Part shown: positions 1 to 3,830 of the stretch, piece by piece
Position numbering within the stretch: the first letter of the stretch is position 1
Layout of the letters: every line of letters starts with the position of its first letter
Notes under the pieces: model-generated
Told to the model about the DNA's origin: nothing
The model's input: only the letters and a program-made list of their open reading frames with translations
The model's database searches: none
From: Deltaproteobacteria bacterium
Lineage (GTDB): Bacteria; Myxococcota; Myxococcia; Myxococcales; 40CM-4-68-19
Length of the DNA: 5,630 nt
NCBI GenBank assembly: GCA_005879095.1
Contig: VBLM01000092.1
Span: forward strand, 1-5,630
Direction: 5' to 3'
Program-made: the position numbers and the translations under genes

Positions 1-302
1 TGCGTGACCTGCCCGCCCTCGACGAGGATGTCGCCCAGCCGCTTCAGGGTCCGCTGCTGGACCGAGAGCGCCTCGTCAAGCTGCTCCTTGGACAGGAGAT
101 CCGCGCGCAGCAGTAGATTACCCAACAAATTCTTGGAGTTGCGTTGACGCTCGCTGGCGAAGACGACGTTGCCGTCGATGAAGAAGACCTCGACTTCCTC
201 GGTGCCGGTCTTGAGCGTCAGGCGCCCGGTCTTCGTCTGGTGGCCGATCAGCTGAAGGATGTCGGCGATGCCGAAATCTTTCAGAGTGCCGGAGAGAGCC
301 AT
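1..302 (-). CDS. DUF4388 (PATAN-type) domain protein, 3' end outside the window
   Basis: The first 100 residues are visible and the gene continues past the left edge. It opens MALSGTLKDFGIADILQLIG, the typical start of a DUF4388/PATAN domain, followed by a TGRLTL strand and an FFIDGNVVFA segment (roughly residues 1-55). Residues 62-100 (LLLRADLLSKEQLDEAL, then RLGDILVEGG) resemble the small helical module at the N-terminus of GspE/PilB/MshE-type ATPases. DUF4388 proteins are common in Myxococcota and relatives and are usually regarded as signalling or scaffold proteins; the exact role is unknown. The ATG at 302 is supported by a strong Shine-Dalgarno (GAGGAAGGGG, 311-320) with an 8-nt spacer. 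That site lies inside the end of the upstream TPR gene, whose stop is only 3 nt away, so the two genes are almost certainly co-transcribed and translationally coupled. Confidence 0.85.
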   Translation of the reverse strand, partial: MALSGTLKDFGIADILQLIGHQTKTGRLTLKTGTEEVEVFFIDGNVVFASERQRNSKNLLGNLLLRADLLSKEQLDEALSVQQRTLKRLGDILVEGGQVT

Positions 303-305
303 CGA

Positions 306-2318
306 TCAGGCCCCTTCCTCGGCGCGCTGCCGGTTGACGAGGTCGCGCAGGCAGAAGGCGTAGATGGCGATCAGGCAGGCCACGGTGACGCCGATGCGGA
401 AGAACGAGACCCCGCTGCGCACGGCGATCGGATCGTGAAGCAGCCCGCGCCAGAGGACGACGCTGGCGGCGAGCGACGCGGTGACCAGCAGGAAGAAGAT
501 CCCGCGCAACGGGTAGCCCATCATCACGTGGCCGGCGCCGGAGAGCACGGCCAGCGCGCGGGCGATGACGTGACGGCGGCGGTGGTACGCCTGCACCGCG
601 TACTCCTTGCGGATGCGCTCGGCTGCGTCGACGCCGGTGCGGCGGATGAAGACGTTGACGCACTGCGCGCAGAGCGCTTCCGAGGGCCGCGCGTCGGGAT
701 CGCAGCGCTTGCACACCTCGCGGCCGCACCGTTCGCAACGTCCGCTGGGGCGGACGCGGCCGCGGCCGAGGTGCAGCGCGAGGACTCCGCACGCTGCCAG
801 GATCGGCAGAAACGATGCCATTCCCGACGGCAGGCCGCCGGCCAGCTGCGCGCGCAGCTCGTCGCCCACCGGCTCCGCCACGCGCTCCTCGTTGTCGAGC
901 AGCGGCGAGAGCAGGTCGTCGGGCAGCGTCACGTCCATGACGAACTTGTTCGATTTGCGATTCGCCTGCAGCTGCCCGCCGGTGAAAGCGTCCATCGCGG
1001 CCCGGTCGAGCTCCAGCGCGCGCGCCTGTTCGGCCTGGACCTTCTCCAGCGTCTCGACGCCGCCCAGGCCGAGGGCGCGGCTGATGTTGAAGTGAGGCGC
1101 GGCGAGGCTCTCCTTCAGGTCGATGGCCGTCTGGTACTGCGACAGTGCCTTCTGCGCGTCGTCCTCCAGCAGGTAGACGTTGCCGAGGTTGTTGTGCACC
1201 GCGGCGAGCCCGAGCGAGCTCGCGCCGCTGGCCTCGAGCGCGCGCTGGTAGAGCTTTTCCGCGCCGGCGAAGTCACCGTCGCGCTTCGCCTTGCGCGCCA
1301 GGGCGAAGTCGACCGCCAGCTCGTTGGAGCTGTCGAGCCGCTTCTGCAGCCGCTGCACTTCCGGACCGGTGCCGAGGCCGTGCTCGATCAGCCACACGTC
1401 GACCGACGGCCCGCCATACGCGGCCACCCGGGCGATGCCCTCGGCCATCCACGGCGATGCGGCCAGAACGCCGAGCAGCGCGCAGGCGAGCATCACTTCG
1501 ACGGAGGTGGCATAGAGCGCGACCGCCAACAGGACGGTGAAGATGAGCGGCACCGGCCCCATCTGCAGAAAGACCGGCAACAACAGGAGCACCAGCGCCA
1601 GCATCTTCGTCTGCCAGCGCCGCGCGCCAACCGGGAAGAGGTGGTGGACATCGTGCGCGTAGAGGTTGGCGTAGCGCGCGAAGAGGACCAGCACGAACGC
1701 CAGGGCGGCCGCCAACAGGCCGACGAAGAGCGTCCCGAGGACGTTGGCGAGCACCGCGCGCGAGATGCGCGGATCGTTCCCATCGGCCTGCACCGAGGCC
1801 GTCACCTCGTTGAAGGCCGGCTTGATCGCGGAGGCATTCTCGGCCACCAGAGCGCGGGCGAGGCAGAGGTGCGCTTCGGGCAGGGCCGGAGCGAACTCGA
1901 CCGCGAGCTTGCAGCGCTGCACCGCGAGGACCGGCGCGCCGGCGGCCAGGGCCTCGTGGCTCTCGCGGATGAGCGCGCCGCCGATGAAGAAAAGGTTCTC
2001 GATGGCGAGGTCGTCCTTCAGTTGCCGGACGTGCTGCTCCTCGTCGTCGGCGCGGCGCTCGTCGCGGTCGCGCAGATAGTCGCGGCGCGCGCTCCAGTGC
2101 GTCTGGATGTCGGCGCTCTTCTCGACCGGCATGATGATGCCGCGGTTGGCGAGCGGCTGCGGCGCCGGCGCGGGCGGCGGCGCGGGATTGCCGGCGCCGG
2201 GAAGCGGCGGATTCGGAATGTCCTGCGCGCGCGCGGAAAGCGAGGCGAGCGCGAGTACGGCCGCGACAAAAGCAGTGCGGACCCCGCGAACCGTGGGGAA
2301 AGGCGGCCTTTCGATCAC
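306..2318 (-). CDS. TPR-containing multi-pass membrane protein with zinc-ribbon cysteines
   Basis: 670 residues, function unknown. The GTG start at 2318 has an AGGA 7 nt upstream (2326-2329) and gives a Sec-type signal peptide (hydrophobic about 14-28, ending SARAQ). A proline/alanine-rich linker follows (about 34-58), then a charged, probably helical segment (65-105) and an alpha-helical repeat-like stretch (about 110-165). Hydrophobic helices lie near 188-215 and 238-290. TPR repeats occupy roughly 335-440, with a clear unit at 371-401 (HNNLGNVYLLEDDAQKAL). Another hydrophobic helix lies at about 500-517. It is followed by a six-cysteine motif, C528xxC531, C536xxC539, C550xxC553, which looks like a zinc ribbon. 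The end carries the GAGHxxxGxPLRGxxxLL membrane signature (594-611) and two further helices to about 657. The layout suggests an inner-membrane protein with a TPR protein-binding domain. It is the first gene of an operon with the DUF4388 gene. The coding call is secure; no pathway can be named. Confidence 0.85.
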   Translation of the reverse strand: MIERPPFPTVRGVRTAFVAAVLALASLSARAQDIPNPPLPGAGNPAPPPAPAPQPLANRGIIMPVEKSADIQTHWSARRDYLRDRDERRADDEEQHVRQLKDDLAIENLFFIGGALIRESHEALAAGAPVLAVQRCKLAVEFAPALPEAHLCLARALVAENASAIKPAFNEVTASVQADGNDPRISRAVLANVLGTLFVGLLAAALAFVLVLFARYANLYAHDVHHLFPVGARRWQTKMLALVLLLLPVFLQMGPVPLIFTVLLAVALYATSVEVMLACALLGVLAASPWMAEGIARVAAYGGPSVDVWLIEHGLGTGPEVQRLQKRLDSSNELAVDFALARKAKRDGDFAGAEKLYQRALEASGASSLGLAAVHNNLGNVYLLEDDAQKALSQYQTAIDLKESLAAPHFNISRALGLGGVETLEKVQAEQARALELDRAAMDAFTGGQLQANRKSNKFVMDVTLPDDLLSPLLDNEERVAEPVGDELRAQLAGGLPSGMASFLPILAACGVLALHLGRGRVRPSGRCERCGREVCKRCDPDARPSEALCAQCVNVFIRRTGVDAAERIRKEYAVQAYHRRRHVIARALAVLSGAGHVMMGYPLRGIFFLLVTASLAASVVLWRGLLHDPIAVRSGVSFFRIGVTVACLIAIYAFCLRDLVNRQRAEEGA

Positions 2319-2449
2319 CCGGCCATCCTAGCCGCTAGCCGCTCGTAGCAGCAAGGAAAGTGCCGGGATTCAGGGGGTGTACCGCGACGGGGACATGATC
2401 GCGGCGCGGAGCGCCCATCGTGTCCCCCTTTCGTGATAAGCGCGAACCG
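2319..2449. other. Divergent intergenic region between the TPR operon and mazG
   Basis: About 100-130 bp separate two divergent starts, so promoters for both directions must lie here or just inside the genes. I see no convincing sigma70 -35/-10 pair on either strand. The only hexamer of note is CATGAT (2394-2399), a poor -10 without a matching -35. The left end has a 7-bp tandem repeat (CTAGCCG twice, 2328-2341). The right half is dominated by the stem-loop listed separately. Confidence 0.5.
2389..2427. promoter_or_regulatory. Long stem-loop / operator-like dyad in the mazG leader
   Basis: GGGGACATGAT (2389-2399) is the reverse complement of ATCGTGTCCCC (2417-2427) at 10 of 11 positions, and the one mismatch is a G-U wobble in RNA. 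Inside it nests a second perfect stem, GGCGC (2403-2407) with GCGCC (2411-2415), closed by a GGA loop. The only interruption is a CGC/C internal bulge (2400-2402 against 2416). The potential GTG start at 2420 lies in the 3' arm and the matching GGAG (2408-2411) in the loop. It could act in mRNA as a translational control hairpin, or in DNA as a regulator site between the divergent genes. There is no T-run on either side, so it is not a classic terminator. The structure is seen; the function is inferred. Confidence 0.5.
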
Positions 2450-3250
2450 ATGGCGGATGAGACCAAAGCCGCGGTCGCGATGACGAGGCTGCTCGAGATC
2501 ATGGACCGGCTGCGCGACCCGGGCGGTTGTCCCTGGGATCGCGAGCAGAGCTTGCGCTCGCTCACTCCCTACCTCCTCGAGGAAGCCCACGAGGTGATCG
2601 AGGCCATCGAAGCGGGCGACGCGGCTCACCATCGCGAGGAGCTGGGTGACCTCCTCTTCCAGGTCGTCTTCCAGGCGCGGATCGCGCGCGAAGAGGGCAA
2701 GTTCGACTTCGCCGACGTCTGCGACGCCATCGCGGACAAGCTGACGCGTCGCCATCCGCACGTCTTCGGCGACGTCTCGGTCTCGGGGTCGCGCGAGGTG
2801 GTGAAGAACTGGGAGCGGATCAAGGCCGAGGAGCGGAAGGAGAAGGGGCTTTCCGAGAGGTCCGCGATCGGCGGCGTGCCGGTTTCGCTGCCGGCGCTGG
2901 TGCGGGCGGAGCGGCTGACGGAGAAGGCGGGCGCGGTCGGATTCGACTGGCCGGACGCGCGCTCCGTGCTGGCCAAGGTCCGCGAAGAGCTGGCTGAGCT
3001 TTCCGAGGCGATGGATGCGGGCGTGCCGGAGAGGATCGAAGCCGAGCTGGGCGACCTGCTCTTCGCCGTGGCGAACCTCGGCCGCTGGGTGAAGGCGCAC
3101 CCCGAAGAGGCGTTGCGCGGCACGCTGCGGCGATTCGAATCGCGATTTCACTACATCGAAGAGAAGCTGCGCGAGCGGGGGCGATCGCCGCGCGAGTCGA
3201 ACCTTCCAGAGATGGACGCGCTCTGGAATGAGGCGAAAAAGACGGTTTGA
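2450..3250 (+). CDS. mazG: Nucleoside triphosphate pyrophosphohydrolase MazG
   Basis: 266 residues from the ATG at 2450; E. coli MazG has 263. MazG hydrolyses (d)NTPs to NMP and pyrophosphate in the cytoplasm, which cleans the nucleotide pool and in E. coli affects starvation and (p)ppGpp responses. Two tandem MazG domains are visible. The first opens with LRDPGGCPWDREQ (21-33) and has the metal-binding set E44-E45-x2-E48 and E64-x2-D67 (EELGDLLFQVVF), then KLTRRHPHVFGD (97-108). The second has E179-E180-x2-E183 and E199-x2-D202 (ELGDLLFAVANLGR). The W-E-x-I-K linker (WERIKAEER) and FDW motif are present, so nothing essential is missing. Start choice: the in-frame GTG at 2420 (adding 10 residues) has a better Shine-Dalgarno (GGAG, 2408-2411), but it lies within the stem-loop. 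The ATG gives a family-like N-terminus but lacks a clear ribosome site. The next gene begins 307 bp downstream and appears to have its own promoter. Confidence 0.93.
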   Translation: MADETKAAVAMTRLLEIMDRLRDPGGCPWDREQSLRSLTPYLLEEAHEVIEAIEAGDAAHHREELGDLLFQVVFQARIAREEGKFDFADVCDAIADKLTRRHPHVFGDVSVSGSREVVKNWERIKAEERKEKGLSERSAIGGVPVSLPALVRAERLTEKAGAVGFDWPDARSVLAKVREELAELSEAMDAGVPERIEAELGDLLFAVANLGRWVKAHPEEALRGTLRRFESRFHYIEEKLRERGRSPRESNLPEMDALWNEAKKTV

Positions 3251-3255
3251 CGCGG

Positions 3256-3475
3256 TTTCCCACAGCTCCGGCCGCGGTTGTGGACAGGTTGTGGATGAAG
3301 ACAGGCCTGAAAGAAAACAAATGGTTCGCCGCGCTCTTCGGGATTGTCGGAGTGCACAATCAAGCCAAGTAAAACGCTGTGATTCCGACAACTTGAATAG
3401 ACCTTCCGAGGGAACATTTTACTGCGTGACAACCCGCACACGGCGAGAGATCCGGGTCGCACAGAGCGTGGACAA
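3256..3475. other. Cluster of DnaA-box-like sites
   Basis: Four 9-mers resemble the DnaA box TTATCCACA. TTTCCCACA at 3256-3264 (plus) matches 7/9. CTGTCCACA at 3279-3287 (minus) matches 7/9. TCATCCACA at 3290-3298 (minus) matches 8/9. TTGTCCACG at 3467-3475 (minus) matches 7/9. The first three fall within 43 bp and are followed by the most A+T-rich stretch of the window. This resembles the box-cluster plus A+T-rich layout of an origin or a DnaA-regulated promoter. rpsT lies next to dnaA in alphaproteobacteria, but no dnaA or dnaN is present here. The matches are seen; a DnaA role is speculative. Confidence 0.3.
3344..3391. repeat. 8-bp inverted repeat with 32-nt loop
   Basis: TTGTCGGA at 3344-3351 is exactly inverted as TCCGACAA at 3384-3391, in the A+T-rich part of the mazG-rpsT gap. 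The left arm also overlaps a smaller hairpin, GATTGT (3342-3347) with ACAATC (3356-3361). This could be a regulator-binding dyad or chance; no promoter elements are aligned with it. Confidence 0.3.
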
Positions 3476-3493
3476 CCTGTGGCCCGACAAGCG

Positions 3494-3522
3494 TTGACAC
3501 CCCGCGGGACGGGTGCTATCGA
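3494..3522 (+). promoter_or_regulatory. Sigma70-type promoter for rpsT
   Basis: A perfect -35 TTGACA (3494-3499) is followed, after 17 nt, by TATCGA (3517-3522) as -10. It is preceded by an extended -10 TG (3514-3515), reading TGCTATCGA. The -10 matches TATAAT only at its first three bases, which the extended element would offset. The predicted transcription start is near 3529, giving a leader of about 30 nt before the rpsT start. Position and spacing fit a strong, growth-linked ribosomal-protein promoter. Confidence 0.7.
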
Positions 3523-3557
3523 GACCGCCCTTTCTCACGAAATTTTGGGAGTTTTCG

Positions 3558-3830
3558 TTGGCGAACACGCGATCGGCGGAGAAGCAGAACCGGCAGTCCC
3601 AGAAGCACCGCGTCCGGAACGCGCACGTCCTTTCGACGCTGCGCACCAGCGTCCGCAAGTTCCGCGAGGCGGCTGCGGCGGGCGATGCGGCGAAGACGAA
3701 GGACGAGCTCGCGGCGGCGGTGCGGCAGATTGCGAAGGCGGCGTCGAAGGGCGTGATCCACAAGGCGCAGGCGTCACGCAGAATTTCGCGGTTGACGAAG
3801 GCGGCGCACCAGGCCACTCCGAAAGCCTAG
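3558..3830 (+). CDS. rpsT: 30S ribosomal protein S20 (TTG start)
   Basis: 90 residues; E. coli S20 has 87. S20 is a primary 16S rRNA-binding protein needed for early 30S assembly. The sequence is lysine/arginine/alanine-rich and helical: ANTRSAEKQNRQSQKHRVRN at 2-21, RTSVRKFREA near 29-38, and the hallmark KGVIHK near 64-69 followed by RRISRLTKAA. The start must be TTG at 3558. The family N-terminus MANxxSA begins there, and GGGAG (3547-3551) sits 6 nt upstream. The upstream extension of the frame is unlike S20. E. coli rpsT also starts with UUG, and the weak start is part of S20 translational autoregulation, so the same control is plausible here. The TAG stop lies in CTAG (3827-3830), which also supplies the stop of the minus-strand leuS frame. 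Confidence 0.95.
   Translation: MANTRSAEKQNRQSQKHRVRNAHVLSTLRTSVRKFREAAAAGDAAKTKDELAAAVRQIAKAASKGVIHKAQASRRISRLTKAAHQATPKA

Larger units (their letters stand above)
3251..3557. other. 307-bp gap between mazG and rpsT, A+T-rich for this window
   Basis: No gene is seen on either strand; the reading frames here are poor and unconserved. The 60 bases from 3361 to 3420 are only 43% G+C by count, far below the surrounding coding DNA. The gap holds DnaA-box-like sites, an 8-bp inverted repeat, and near its right end the rpsT promoter and ribosome site, all listed separately. Just after the mazG stop, 3260-3267 can pair with 3276-3283 (8 bp, two G-U), but there is no T-tract, so it is at best a weak terminator. 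Confidence 0.6.

Noticed and set aside
2328..2341. Tandem CTAGCCG repeat
   Set aside because: Only two units of 7 bp; too short to call a repeat array or regulatory site.
144..2348. A 734-codon open frame on the plus strand opposite the TPR gene
   Set aside because: It is antisense to a gene with signal peptide, TPR and zinc-ribbon motifs and a good ribosome site. Its own translation is biased in composition and shows no domains; long antisense frames are normal at this G+C.
3260..3283. Rho-independent terminator for mazG
   Set aside because: The 8-bp stem has two G-U pairs and is followed by ACAGG, not a T-run; the paired arms are also the DnaA-box-like sites.
2315..3391. A 358-codon minus-strand frame opposite mazG
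   Set aside because: It lies over a complete, motif-perfect MazG and has no recognisable domain or ribosome site.
3419..3817. A 132-codon minus-strand frame opposite rpsT
   Set aside because: It covers the rpsT promoter and gene in antisense; rpsT is certain and the antisense product shows nothing.
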